DNA from: Adiantum capillus-veneris
Lineage: Eukaryota; Streptophyta; Polypodiopsida; Polypodiales; Pteridaceae
Direction: 5' to 3'
NCBI GenBank assembly: GCA_014529385.2
Contig: CM043970.1
Location: 60,827,523-60,891,522 of the forward strand
DNA length: 64,000 nucleotides
The translations under genes were made by a program, and so were the position numbers. The stretch's first letter is position 1, and each line of letters starts with the position of its first letter. Below the pieces are notes generated by a model, which had not been told where the DNA came from, made no database searches, and saw only the letters and a program-made list of their open reading frames with translations. Below, piece after piece: positions 33,621-44,513 of this stretch.

Positions 33621-33953
33621 TCTCTCCCTCTTAAATTAACACACTGCAGACCCTAGACGTACTCCCTATCGCTTTGCTATCGCAGAAGTAGGCACCCGCA
33701 AGTACTCAGTCCGGACGATTATTTCATTCAGCCTGTCAAGTGTGTGCAGTGAGTATTTCATTCAGCATGTCAAGTGTATTTCAGGTCTGCCCCAGTGGGA
33801 TATACTGTTGCCACGGATATGTATGCTTTGGATTGTGCTTGGAATGTAAACTATAGTGGTAAGAACAGAATACACAGTAGACCAGAAGAACAACAGTATA
33901 CAGGATGTAGTATCCTTGCTGAGTGTACTTTTCGGAGTGGTTACTAAGATAAT

Positions 33954-34967
33954 ATGGCAAGTATTACTCGGCATATACGACGGGAGGTTTTGCGCAAGAA
34001 GCCTTCGCGCAAGGAAATAGAAAGTAGTTTTGTAGAAGAAGTGGAATCTGATCACAGCAGCCATGGTGTTACTGAGATGACTTCCAGTGAAGCCAGCGAC
34101 GAGAGCTACAGAATTCCCTCTCACATGGTGGACGAGGATTCCATCTCGGAATCAGCATCACAAAAGTCTAGCAGCCTAGAGGTGTACCCTAGATACATAA
34201 GAAAGGGGGCACAACAAATGTTGCGCCATGCCATCAGCAGACCTCCTAAGTCCAAAAGTCAGACACCTTTCACGTTAAACTTTCATCTGTAGCTACCTCA
34301 TCCTTCTCTGAAGGATATCTTTTCTCAAGATCAATTGCAACAACTAGGTCTAACTGCATTAGCCACTGTAGAGTTACCTATTGATGTGCTTGGAGATATG
34401 GTGTACGAGCTTTTGAATCGTTTTCCAAAAGTGCGGGGCCACAACCTTACCCCTACCAGGATTGTTCATGCATTGGGCATGACCACCTTCCTATCTTTGA
34501 AACCAGCAACAAGCACATACTCCAAGCTTTCGAAAGATGCCACAGTTCAAGCTTATCAAGAGTTGCTACACTCTGATCACCCAAACTATGCGCGGAATAA
34601 AGAGTTGTGGAATGCATTTAAGTATTACTTTTTACTTATAGATGCCAGAGAAACAAACAAAAGTTTTCCCACAATGTTTTCTCACTGTGAAGGACTACAC
34701 TATCTGATCCACACAATACCTTGTGGATTTCACCAGATTCTGTACGCATCTTTGCACTCCCGGGCTAAGAGAATTCGAGCACAGGTGCAATCAATACAGT
34801 GTAGCTTTCAGTGCTTTGCAGCTTCTATACTGGCTTGGGTGATATATATCCACATCAACCCTCTTGAAGTGGATGAGAATGTAACATTGCCATTGCAAGC
34901 AAAAAGAAAGTCTCTTGGCACAGATGATCAAAAGAGAAAAGAAAAAAGAAAAGAGTCAAAGTGGTAA
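33954..34967 (+). pseudogene. Unrecognised ORF of element F
   Basis: One frame of about 337 codons broken once by TAG (34,290-34,292), which could derive from CAG. The first third is Ser/Glu-rich and hydrophilic. The rest looks globular: ELPIDVLGDMVYELLNRF, RIVHALGMTTFL, ELWNAFKYYFLL, FHQILYASLHSRAKRIRAQ, ending in a Lys/Arg cluster. I find no polymerase, protease or zinc-finger motif. Position before the right LTR would fit a gag or accessory ORF of element F, but that is inference from context. Confidence 0.4.
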
Positions 34968-35020
34968 AAGATATGGCAGAGACACTATGACCTCTGCCAT
35001 TTACAGAGAGCCAGACTCGG

Positions 35021-35482
35021 GTGACACATCCTCCACGACGACCTTTTTCTACCTCTGTTCCCGTCTCTACAGTGTCAGAGGCCGTCGGGAGCTACGCTGT
35101 TCTTGGTACGCCCACTCCTGTTACTGATGCGGTCTCTCTCTCCCAGGTATCTTTCCCTAATGTTCCCCTCTATACTCATGCCACTGTTACCACATCCTTC
35201 TCACCACCTGTGGTACCCTCGTCATTCTCTCCCATCTCCAACTCACCCACTGAACCTTCTACCACTGTCACCCCGACATCCACTGCAGTGTCTCTTGGGC
35301 ACCCTGCTACCACTGTCACGCCGACCTCCATTGTAGTGCCTCTTGGACACTCTACATCTCCAGGTGCTATTGATGCTTCTTTCAACGGAACAAACTCTAC
35401 CTTGTTGTTTAGAATCTCTGAAGAGAAGTACCTAGTGGTTTTCTTTCACAGTTTTTCAGTATTCCTCTCACCGAGACGGTGA
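35021..35482 (+). pseudogene. Thr/Pro/Ser-rich ORF with a 16-residue tandem repeat
   Basis: 153 codons in a different frame from the preceding ORF, perhaps its frameshifted continuation. Low complexity, with two copies of a 48-bp unit at about 35,260-35,355 encoding TTVTPTS-x-x-V-x-LGH. No domain recognised. Confidence 0.3.
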
Positions 35483-35503
35483 GTGGTCTTATGGAGAACA
35501 ACC

Positions 35504-36076
35504 TGTAGCAGGCTACAATGTCACTTTCACAAGACACACAGTTAGTACAGTTGGTTTGGTCTGGTTCACACTGGACGGACTCTCTGGGCTGGGCAATGAC
35601 ACGTGGCAGGGATACGGACGGTGGTCTAGTGGACATCGTGGCCAGGTCACCACCACCACTCAGTTTGGAGATAGACTTAGATGGCTAACATTTATAAGCC
35701 ATTGGTGGCTCTTTATGGTTATACATATGAGTAGTAGCTGTTGGGTCATCATTTTCATCTTCTTCATATATGGTTCAGCGTCGTCGTCTAAGAAAGGAGT
35801 CTATACACACAGCACGTCTGCACCATCCTCTGAGCCTCGACACCCCCATTGTACCCGTGAGTTATGGGCTGGAGCTGAGTGTGCTGCCACGCCAGAGTCT
35901 GTACTGGTTTTTTTTGAGATAGTCGAGTCTGTATGGTCTGGTCTGTTGCTGTTTCGCTGTGTTGATTTGCTGTTATCTATTGTTTCCTGTGTTTTCATTC
36001 TGTTCGAGTGAGATGTCACGCACATTGCACTGAGGAGCACCCACTATAGAGAGCACGACACACTATTCAGGCTACA
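35504..36076 (+). repeat. Right LTR of element F
   Basis: 573 bp, TGTAGCAGG...GGCTACA. It matches the solo copy 48,987-49,346 plus 58,254-58,477 over nearly its whole length, including a CCTCGACACCCCCATTG block and a GTCTGTACTGG block. The homologous copy carries the chromovirus exactly at that CCCCCATTG, so this is the empty-site version. Confidence 0.78.
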
Positions 36077-36097
36077 ATGCTACTGATGCTGGATATT

Positions 36098-36450
36098 GGG
36101 TATTGTTGGGTCTACATCCAAGACAATGATGTCGATGATGAGGTGCTAATGGTCTATGTCGACGACGATGATGACGACAACGACTGGGTACTGATGGTCT
36201 ATGTCAAAGACAGAGATGTCAATGATGGGTTCTATGTTCGAAGACAGAGATGTCAACGACGGGTTCGTCGGGGTACTGCAGGTTCTATGTTGAAGACAGG
36301 GAGGTCTACGTCGAAGACGATGAAGTCGACGACGAGGTACTAAGGGTCTTTGTCGACGACAATGAAGTTGGCGACGGTTCTGTGTCGAAGACGGTGAAGT
36401 CGATGATGAATCTGTGTCGAAGACGGAGAGATCGACAACGGTGCTATGGA
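36098..36450 (+). repeat. Degenerate GTCGACGA-type tandem repeat in the right half of E
   Basis: Units of about 33-48 bp built on TCTATGTCGAAGACGATGATGTCGACGACG, at least eight copies, increasingly diverged. Open frames through it encode Asp-rich repeats that I do not regard as a gene. Confidence 0.7.
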
Positions 36451-37133
36451 TGAAAATTGGAAACGCTGAGGTGTTGCTGCAGTAGATGCGAGGCTGATGT
36501 CGTGGATACGATGAGACTAATGGCTGAAAGCTGAGCAAAAAAACGCTGGCTGGCTGATGCTGAAACGCTGGTTCTACTACTGAGAAAAGGCTGAAAATTG
36601 TCTATATGCTGAAAACATTGATGTACTGCTGGGCTGAAAACCAATAACGCTGGCTGGTCCTGCTAGTCTTGATGCTGAAAACCAAAACGCTGGCTGGTCC
36701 TGTGAAAAATGCGAGGGCTGATGGGTACTTGTTGACAAGCGCTGGCCTTGCCAGTACCAAACGCTAGCCTTGCTGGTTCTACAGAGAAGCTCCCTATCTG
36801 CTCCTCCCCCTTCAATTGGCGCCCACCCTCTCCTCGTATAGGTGTCAACATGCTGAGACGAGCAAAGTCAATTCAGCCCACGGTTCCTTAAATTACCCCC
36901 CAAGTCACTTATTAAATAAGTGACCCCCATAAGAGGTGGTTCATGCACGGCAAAACCTACATGCTGAAAATGCTATACTGTACAAGAGAGGGTAATGCAA
37001 CTGTGACCAACATGGACATGCACGTCTTGCTAAAGACTCACAACGGTGCCAAGCTAGGTCCTATGCTAAGACTGACACTAGACTACATAGCAAACGCATG
37101 TACACGTGGAGCAAGTGAAGTGCGCACCTGACA

Positions 37134-38100
37134 ATTGACGAGAACTTATGCAGCCTTGGGGGGGTTGGAGAAGATGTGTTCGCAGGTTCGGTTTCAGGAA
37201 CCTCAAACAAAGCTCTGGCTTTTTGACACTAGTGGCTTCAACTATGCTGTATGGGGTTCAAATTTGGGGCCCTTAGTGGACCACCAAGGCAGATCTGGTA
37301 GCAATGATGGATGGAGATGTATGGAAAGGCCTCTAGTCTCTATGATGTCTCGGATGATTCGGGCTAAGGACTCAATGCTACGTGAGATTGCTCCAACTAA
37401 CAAAGGATGGATATGTGATCAGACCAGCCTATATGGACACTCATTTATCCTATGGGATAGGATGTGCTATTGGTCAAATGCGCACATCATCGCATCAGCT
37501 AGAGATTGAGACTGGTAGATTTAGGAGAGTACCAACAGAAGCCAGGATATGCCAATTGTATCATCTAGAGCCAGAGATAGAGTTACATCACATTTGTCAT
37601 TATCTGGCATACTATGAGATACGAGGCTGCTTTCACTTCCTATTTAGAAGAGCTTTGGACCGTTGGCTAGAGTCATGAGATATCTGGATTAGAGATGCCT
37701 CGGATTGTTTTTGCTAGAGCTGCGCAGACACAGGGAAAGTCTCTTGAGGAGACCAAGTAGTGGGAGACATTCACAGAGGGAGATCATTGACTTCTTTAGA
37801 GCAAGGACTCAGCAACCGGATGAGCATGCTTCACAGCAAACTTCAAAGCCCACATCTACCAAAGTTATATTAGTGGACAGAGCCACTGAGCTCGGGAGAG
37901 CTACACCCACGTCTACGGGGGTGACCACAACATTGACGGAGGCTCTACTAGAGAATCGGGACTATTCTAGCACGACATAGGAGACGCCCAATACGACTAT
38001 TTACCGAGGCAGACATTGACAAAGCTCTTCAGCTCGATCGATGTAATACTTTCTCGAACAATGCCCAGTGCCGGGCATCCTCGGGCATGGATAAAGATGA
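37134..38100 (+). pseudogene. LINE copy 1 ORF2, C-terminal part after solo LTR E
   Basis: Resumes with RTYAALGGLEKMCSQVRFQE and KLWLFDT, then after frameshifts DGYVIRPAYMDTHLSYG, IGQMRTSSHQLEIETGRF and a Cys/His block CQLYHLEPEIELHHICHY. The last corresponds to the Zn-binding CLC-LEPETELHYVCHC of the other copies, with Cys replaced. The tail encodes REIIDFFRARTQQ. Matching pieces are at 46,940-48,195 and 59,683-60,042. Confidence 0.78.
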
Positions 38101-39083
38101 TAATGATGATTTTAGTCCTTTAATTTTAGTTTTTCACTTTACTTCATTTTATTTTTGTACCCAGACATTGGATTAGATCCACAAGGATTGTATCACTTTG
38201 GTCTCATAGGTCATTTTGGCCTTTTGAAGATGTTTAATATAACATTTCATTCCTCTCTCATGTCTTCTTCCATTGCTCTGCACTTCCGCATCGTCGACTT
38301 TGACAGGGTATCAGAGCTACATGCTCATTGATCTTGGGAGAGAATCGGAACTATCGAGAAGGAGAAAGGCTGCAGTGATCTGGCCTGCAAACATCACCTC
38401 AACATTAGCATTTTTGCAACTGCCCGGGGGGGAAATCAAATTTTTGCATCTGCAACAAGGCGTGCAGATACAGCAAAATACCAGCGTTTTCAGTTTTTGG
38501 TGCTAGAGGAAGACCTCTGCGTTTTTCAGCAGGGGCGGCGGAAAAACAACAGCACTTTTGGCAGCCAGCAGGAGGAAAAACAACAGTTTTTTAAACACCA
38601 GACAGCAGGAAAACCACCTGCGTTATGTGGAGCCATTTCAGCGTGCAAATCAGCATTTTCAACATACAAAGCAGGCTGTCCAACAGCATTTTTTGGCAGC
38701 ATTGTGAATACCACAACAAACGGGCTTTGGGATGGTATCGCACATGCCCGCTATGAAGGGCATTCTAAATGCCCATTGAGATATCACCCTTTAACTTTTG
38801 CGGAGGTCAACTTGACATGCCAGCCATGAAGGGCATTCTGAAATGTTGATTGAGATATCACCTTCAACTTTTGCCGAGTTCAACTTGACACACCTTTTAG
38901 GGCAGCATTTTGAAACGCTACCCATGGTTGAGGAACTTTCTAGCCAGTTGAAGGGCAAGGCAATTGAAGCCTTTGATTTCTTGATCGAGTTCTCCGAGCT
39001 CGAAATCTACAAGAGGACATTCCGGCGGTGGTCTCCAAAACGGCAAAGGTGAATCAAAACCAACAAAAGGCTACGGAAAGTGT
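38101..39083. other. No firm gene; candidate LTR end with primer site and a tandem duplication
   Basis: GGGTATCAGAGC at 38,306-38,317 follows TTGACA and resembles the initiator-Met primer site (one mismatch), so 38.1-38.3 kb could be the end of an old LTR. Positions 38,755-38,827 and 38,828-38,894 are a 73-bp imperfect direct duplication starting GAAGGGCATTCT. No coding region recognised. Confidence 0.45.
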
Positions 39084-39088
39084 ATCAT

Positions 39089-39257
39089 TGTAAGGTGCAG
39101 CGGAATGAATGTTGAACTTTGCTCAAGATGAGTGCTCCGAACTGTGCTCAAGGTTCCTTTTACTTACGGAAGGGGTCTCGACCTTTCCGTTCCTTTAGTG
39201 AGAGAGCGCAATGGACACAAACAAAGTGAATGGACATTGTGAATGGAAGTGCATGAG

Positions 39258-39304
<47 letters not shown>

Positions 39305-40341
39305 AATATGACACCAGAGATGTTGTCAAACCCTCCTCCGAAGGCCCCACTCTCTATGGCGAGAGCGGTCTACTTATGGTTGCACAAATCTCTGCAATGC
39401 TTGGACTTGCCGACGATGTCGACGACGAGACGGCGGGCTGAAATCTGCAAATGCTAATGGCTGAAATCTGCAAATCTTTATCTGCTGAATTCTGACTCTA
39501 TGTCGGTGACGATGTCGATGGCGACGATGCGACGACGCCGCTCTAAAAAACGCAGATGCTGAAATCTGCGTTTTCCGGGCTGAATCTGCAAACTTCGCGG
39601 GATCTGACCGTGTGGCAAGGATCTGCTGCGAGAAGGTGAGATCTGCGAGGTTCAGGGGTTCTACTGCGGAGTCTGACTGCTGAAAACTGAAAACGCTGGT
39701 GCTTAATGAGGTCCCATCGCGATGAATTTGCAAAACGCTGAAGTGTGATGCAGATGCAAAAACGCTAGGGCTGATCTTTGTCTTCTGCTGCTGCCGGTGG
39801 TTTGCAATGCAAAACGCTAGGCTGATCTGATGGGGTTCCGTCGCCAGGATGATGCATAAGCAAAAACGGTGACTGCTTTGGTCCAAAAATGCTAGGTGTT
39901 GCAGTCTCTTGCAAAACGCTAGGCCTCTATGGGGTTCTGCTGAGAATTTGCCTGTTGAGCAAGGTGCTCCTGCTGCCTCTTCTGCCTGATAGTACTAACT
40001 CTAGTTTGCTTATATATTATCTTAGCAAAATTGCCCTACCTAGTTCCCAACAAAAGTCACTTAATAAATAAGTGAAAAATGTCAAAAATAGGAAAAATAG
40101 GTTTAATACACTAGAAAATTTCCCTGATGGATTCTGATGGGAATGTTGGTGATCATGTTGTGCAACCGGAGGATATGTATCTAATCTAAGTGTCTGGACA
40201 TGCATGGTCTGCGAACAGACTCACAAAAGTGCCTTGGTCATGCTGTAGCTTGTCCATGGACACATAGGGTAGGGTTGAACTGAACCCTGGTCATGCTGTA
40301 GCTTGTTCACGGACACATGGGGTTGGATGTGTCATGTGATA
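39089..40341 (-). repeat. Left (3') LTR of element C
   Basis: 1,253 bp, TGTAAGGTGCAGCGG at the left edge and GTGATA (decayed from GTGACA) at the right. Contains a (GA)n run at about 39,260-39,301, a GATGTCGACGACG-rich patch and repeated CTGAAAACGCT-type units. Confidence 0.85.
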
Positions 40342-40354
40342 TCCCCTCCGTTTC
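40342..40354 (-). promoter_or_regulatory. Polypurine tract of element C (minus strand)
   Basis: TCCCCTCCGTTTC on the plus strand, i.e. GAAACGGAGGGGA on the element's strand, immediately upstream of its 3' LTR. Confidence 0.7.
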
Positions 40355-40499
40355 AAAGTGGTACCGAACTGTATGGCGTCGAGGGAGATCACCAACAACA
40401 TCCGGAATCCTGGAAAGGACTCTTTGCCGGCCCACTCTGATGTGTGGGTCGTGCGGTACTTGAACTTCATAAAGGTCTACAAAGTCTCCTTCTTTGGGC

Positions 40500-42008
40500 C
40501 GCGCGGAAAGTGACACAAAGTTATCTTCAATGCTTCCACTTCGTTTAGAGTCATGCGTCTACCTTCTTCAAGAATCTCCGAGGCTGAAAATTCCTGAAAC
40601 CACTTCCAACACAAAAACATGAAGATACCCATTCCATGTAAAGTGACTGGAAAAAATCTTGTCTTCCTCTAAAGACTGTGCATGCAATGTAGATGAACAA
40701 AGAGACGGAGTGCCAAACCGTTCACCCCACACACGCAAACAATGAGATCGAATCTTGTCGTGCGGATCTAAATCAATCAACGGTGGCAAAACACAATGGA
40801 AATGCCCATGCTTGGTGCTCATACTTTCTTGCGCTCTTTCTACAACTGTGTCGTGCCAAGGAAGAGACATGAAATGTGACTTCCTTGAATGCATACTTTT
40901 CAGCTTTTCATGAGAAATCGGCATACATCCGTTCTCATTCATGAGTGAAACATGCTCAACGTACAATATGTCATGCCTAGGAAAAGAGATCACATAAAGA
41001 CACTGACTAAAATACACGAAACGATCATGAATGAAACACTCGAACAATGCGTGCTAATCATTCGAATGCATAGTACTTCCTGTGAGGATTCTTTGGACCT
41101 AGGCTCGAGAGCCAAGATCAGTTCTTCGTGTTTGATCAAATCTTCCTGTGGGGGTTCTGTGGACCTCGACTCGAAAGCCAAGATCGGTTCTTCGTGATTG
41201 ATCGAATCTGCAATGAGGTTAGCTTCACTAGAGAAAGTATCAACTATACCATCATCCTTGTGAACAATCACGTCTTGATCATACAAATCATCATGCTCGT
41301 GAGAAATCACATCGTGATCATCATGCAAATCATCATGCTTGTGAGAAATCACATCTTGATCATGCAAATCATCATGCTTGTCATTGTCATCCAAATCATC
41401 ATGCGTATTACTATCATTCAATTCATCATGCTTATCATCATGCAAATCCGGTGTATCATGCTTTGGAATTGAGAGAGTCTCCTTTTCCCGAATCTCTTGC
41501 ATCTATGCTTGCACTTGAGAAAAGAGTCGCAACATCTCTTCCATGTGTCGGTCGTTCATTGTTTTTCTTTTTGCTTCTCTTGCTTCACATTCTAACTTCA
41601 TGTCCATCATCATCATGTCGAAAGCCTCCATAAGAGTTAGTGCAATCCTTGGAAGAGGGTCAGAAAAACCTCCTTGGTGGGGAAATTCTTCTTCGCTTCT
41701 TTCATGCTCACCACCTCCAAGCCAAGTATCCATTCCGCTTCGAGTGATGACCATACACTGTGATCTTGGTTCTTAAGTTCACTCGGAACTTGGGTTCTTG
41801 GGGGTCTTGGGTTCTTAAGTTCACGAGGAACTTGGGTTCTTGGGATTCTTGAGTTCTTGAGGTTCTTGCGGTTCTTGAGGGTCTTGAGGTTCTTCTTTCG
41901 CTTGCATGCTATGTTAGAGAAAGATCTTCTCTTCACCCCAGTTATGCGCTTTTCTGCGGACGCACCCCTTGGCGGCCTTGCGCTCACACCAAGGTTGCTT
42001 TTTCCCAC
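40500..42008 (-). pseudogene. Element C internal ORF remnants with His-Asp repeats
   Basis: Minus-strand frames 42,008-41,637 (basic, RTQVPRELKN repeats), 41,754-41,503 plus 41,502-40,990 (one frame split by a TAG) and 41,047-40,568. The second is the most coherent: RSGMDTWLGGGEHERSEEE, an acidic helix, then repeats of HDDLHDxDVISHxHDDL and an EPILAFESRS/EELILALEPRS pair. No zinc knuckle, protease or polymerase motif is visible. It may be an accessory or gag-like protein of this family; I do not recognise it. Confidence 0.4.
41260..41450 (-). repeat. Imperfect tandem repeat encoding His-Asp motifs
   Basis: Plus-strand units such as AATCATCATGCTTGTGAGAA followed by ATCACATC(T/G)TGATCATGC recur about every 39-48 bp, giving HDDL...ISH repeats on the minus strand. 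Confidence 0.7.
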
Positions 42009-42235
42009 CTCACGTCGATTGGCCGGCCGCTAAGTGCACGGTCTGCTCTCAATGAGTGAAAAGAGGCACAAGGAGAGGATGGACAAGCCCTTCTTTCTTG
42101 GGTTTCCTGTCAGTCTTCAAAAACACGATTAGGAATCGACACGCCCAAGAGGACTTGGGTTACGTGCGACCGCAACAAGCAATTTTTTTTGTGTGGTTCT
42201 TGTGGTTCTTTCCTTGACTGATACAGAACACTGCC

Positions 42236-42250
42236 AAAGCTCTGATACAA
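42236..42250 (-). promoter_or_regulatory. Primer-binding site of element C (initiator Met type, degenerate)
   Basis: On the minus strand TTGTATCAGAGC lies one base from the LTR end. It differs at one early position from the standard TGGTATCAGAGC. Confidence 0.7.
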
Positions 42251-42251
42251 A

Positions 42252-42415
42252 TGTAAGGTGCAGCGGAATGAATGCTGAACTTTGCTCAAGATGAGTGCTC
42301 CGAACTGTGCTCAAGGTTCCTTTTACTTACGAAAGGGAGAGCCTTCCGTTCCTTTAGTGAGAGAGTGCAATGGACACAAACAAAGTGAATGGACACTTTG
42401 AATGGAAGTGCATAG

Positions 42416-42458
<43 letters not shown>

Positions 42459-43494
42459 AATATGACGCCAGAGATGTTGTCAAACCTTCCTCCGAAGGCC
42501 CCACTCTCTATGGCGAGAGTGGTCTACTTATGATTGCACAAATCTCTACAATGCTTGGACTTGCCGACGATGTCGACGTCGATTAGGACGACGACGAGAC
42601 GGGCTAAAATCTGCAAATGCTAATGGCTGAAATCTGCAAATCTTTATTTGTTGAATTCTAACTCTATGTCGGTGACGATGTTGATGGCGACGATGCGACG
42701 ACGTGCTGAAAATGCAAATGCTGAAATCTGCGTTTTCCGGGCTAAATCTACAAACTTCGTGGGATCTGACCGTGCGGCAAGGATCTGCTGTGGGAAGGTG
42801 AGATCTGCGAGGTTCGGGGGTTCTATTGCGGAGTCTGACTGCTGAAAACTGAAAACTCTGGTGCTTAATGAGGTTCCGTCGCTATGAATCTGCAAAACGC
42901 TGAAGTGTGATGCAGATGCAAAAACGCTAGGGCTGATCTTTGTCTTCTGCTGCTGCCGATGGTTTGCAATGCAAAACGCTAGGCTGATCTGATGGGGTTC
43001 TGTTGCCAGGATGATGCATAAGCAAAAACGGTGGCTGCTCTGGTCCAAAAACGCTAGGTGTTGCAGTCTCTTGCAAAACGCTAGGCCTCTGTGGGGTTCT
43101 GCTGAGAAGTTGTCTGTTGAGCAAGGTGCTCCTACTGCCTCTTCTGCCGGAAAGTGCTAACTCTGGTTTGCTTATATATTATCTTAGCAAAATTGCCCTA
43201 CCTAGTTCCCAAGAAAAGTCACTTAATAAATAAGTGAAAAATGTCACAAAATAAGAAAAATAGGCTTAATGCACTAGAAAATTCCCCTGATGGATTATGA
43301 TGGGAATGCTGATGATCATGTTGTGTGCAACTGGAGGATATGCATCTAATCTAAGTGTCTGGGCATGCACGGTTTGCGAACAGACTCACAAAAGTGCCAT
43401 ATCACTTCCTATTCTAGACTGACTTGACTGAACTGAACCCTGGTCATGCTGTAGCTTGTCCACGGACACACAGGGTTGGATGTGTCACGTGACA
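42252..43494 (-). repeat. Right (5') LTR of element C
   Basis: 1,243 bp, TGTAAGGTGCAGCGG...CACGTGACA. Aligns with the left LTR through the (GA)n run (42,419-42,455) and the CTGAAAACTCTGG/AAAACGCTAGG blocks; many scattered differences and a small rearrangement near its right end. Confidence 0.85.
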
Positions 43495-43499
43495 ATCAC

Positions 43500-44325
43500 C
43501 CACTACCCAGTTAGCAACGTATGCACAGACAAGGTTCTCAAGGAGGCCGTTAATTTGTTTGGCTCGAGAATGCAAAGCCATAAGCAAATGCAGGAGTTCG
43601 CTAGAGGACAAAGGCAAAGGCAAGCTTGACAAGGACGGCAATACCAATACTCAATTAGCTACACCGATACCCATGAGGTCTGACAGCCAACGTTATAAAT
43701 GTGACAACGCTTTTTTGTTTGGCTCAAGATTACAAAGCCAAAGGAAAAAGCAAGAACTCACAAGAGGACAAAGACAAAGGCAAGCTGGATCGAAAGAACG
43801 GTGATAAAGAATTGACATGGGAGATCGCCATGGCACATGTGGTGGCGACCACAATGGCCACAGCAATAGATTTCTAGTCAATTGTCGGTTGCCGCAACTA
43901 GCTTCAGTTAGGGAGAGGCTTGTGAGTGGTAAAGAGGGACAAAATGAAGCTCCCTATAAATAATTTGGACTGATGTGTTGGAGTTCAAATTATCAGTGTT
44001 TGAACCCATGGGTCAGAGTTCAAGGCACATGCATCTGACAAGGAACAAATCAAACGTAACTAAAATACTATAAATGACTATACCAATCTATTGTTGTTAG
44101 CCGGATTATGGACAAGATGTGTTTTAAAATTTCATTGTCTGGAAAGTATGGGCGTGATGTGTTCACAGTTCATGAATGGAGATTCTTAGACGTGGCATTC
44201 TTCTAAGATAAATGGTTGAGGATAGCAGAATCAAGGTGTATCTAGTAGTCCAAGGCCTTTCGCTAGGGTGTCCATGGTAGCTACTTGGTCTCACTAGTTA
44301 TGTCCACTATGATCTACAAGGAGGA
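43500..44325. other. No gene; about 75-bp direct duplication
   Basis: 43,556-43,630 and 43,716-43,790 are similar: both contain TTTGTTTGGCTC, then AAAGCCA and a CACAAGAGGACAAAG-type stretch. The rest is anonymous. The stretch ends in CTACAAGGAGGA, a polypurine-like sequence right before the LTR-like start at 44,326. Confidence 0.5.
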
Positions 44326-44510
44326 TGTTAAAATTATGGCATCTCAAGTGAATATCCCAATGTGATCCCAATATTTATTTTGATTTTAGGTATTTATTTT
44401 ACTTATTTGTCAAAGTCTGAGTAAGGCAATGTGTTAAGGTGAGTATATAAGCATCACCTTGCTCCCATTGAATAATCATCAATTCATCGCCACGGTTGCT
44501 TGGTTCGATA

Positions 44511-44513
<3 letters not shown>

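Larger units (their letters stand above)
31794..36076 (+). mobile_element. Element F: TSD-flanked insertion inside E, probably LTR-type
   Basis: Starts TGTAGCAGGCTACA and ends CAGGCTACA, flanked by ATGCT at 31,789-31,793 and 36,077-36,081. Its last 573 bp (35,504-36,076) are an LTR-like repeat that also exists as a stand-alone 584-bp copy at 48,987-58,477 (interrupted by the chromovirus). Only about 20 bp of a left LTR are visible; the rest of the left end looks replaced by hAT-related DNA. The interior holds a hAT fragment, a pyrimidine-rich repeat and an unknown ORF. No reverse transcriptase is seen. Confidence 0.7.
31546..37133 (-). mobile_element. Element E: solo LTR (about 1.3 kb) related to element C, split by element F
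   Basis: Ends TGTCAGGTGC...GCACCTGACA (perfect 10-bp inverted ends), flanked by ATTGA at 31,541-31,545 and 37,134-37,138. LINE sequence is continuous across it. Minus the inner element F it is 31,546-31,793 plus 36,082-37,133, about 1.3 kb, the length of the element C LTR. It shares that LTR's layout: GGTGCAGCGGAA start, GA-rich tract, GCTGAAAACGCTGG-type repeats and the AAGTCACTTATTAAATAAGTGA block. No internal retroviral sequence lies between, so this is a solo LTR left by recombination. Confidence 0.8.
28139..38100 (+). mobile_element. LINE copy 1: near full-length L1-like element interrupted by solo LTR E
   Basis: ORF1, endonuclease and reverse transcriptase lie in order from about 28.2 kb to 31,545. 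The 3' coding tail resumes at 37,134, with the 5-bp ATTGA duplicated at the break. The joined segments match the other LINE copies here without gap. Every frame is damaged by stops or indels. Start and end are approximate; the 3' end is near 38,100 (GATAATGATGAT). Confidence 0.82.
39089..43494 (-). mobile_element. Element C: non-autonomous LTR retrotransposon, minus orientation (4.4 kb)
   Basis: LTR copies at 39,089-40,341 and 42,252-43,494 flank about 1.9 kb. On the minus strand a primer site TTGTATCAGAGC follows the right LTR directly (42,236-42,250), and a purine tract (reverse of TCCCCTCCGTTTC, 40,342-40,354) precedes the left one, fixing the orientation. The flanks carry ATCAT (39,084-39,088) and ATCAC (43,495-43,499), a 4/5 duplication. 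LTRs have many differences, so it is old. The interior encodes no polymerase or integrase, only fragments with His/Asp repeats. Best described as LARD-like. Confidence 0.85.

Noticed and set aside
36077-36343. Asp-rich ORF as a real gene
   Set aside because: It runs along a degenerate minisatellite inside an LTR, and its frame changes between repeat units.
41128-41472. Plus-strand Ile/Met-rich ORF (IIMLVRNHI repeats), membrane-like
   Set aside because: It is the reverse strand of the His-Asp repeat in element C, whose orientation is fixed by primer site and purine tract.
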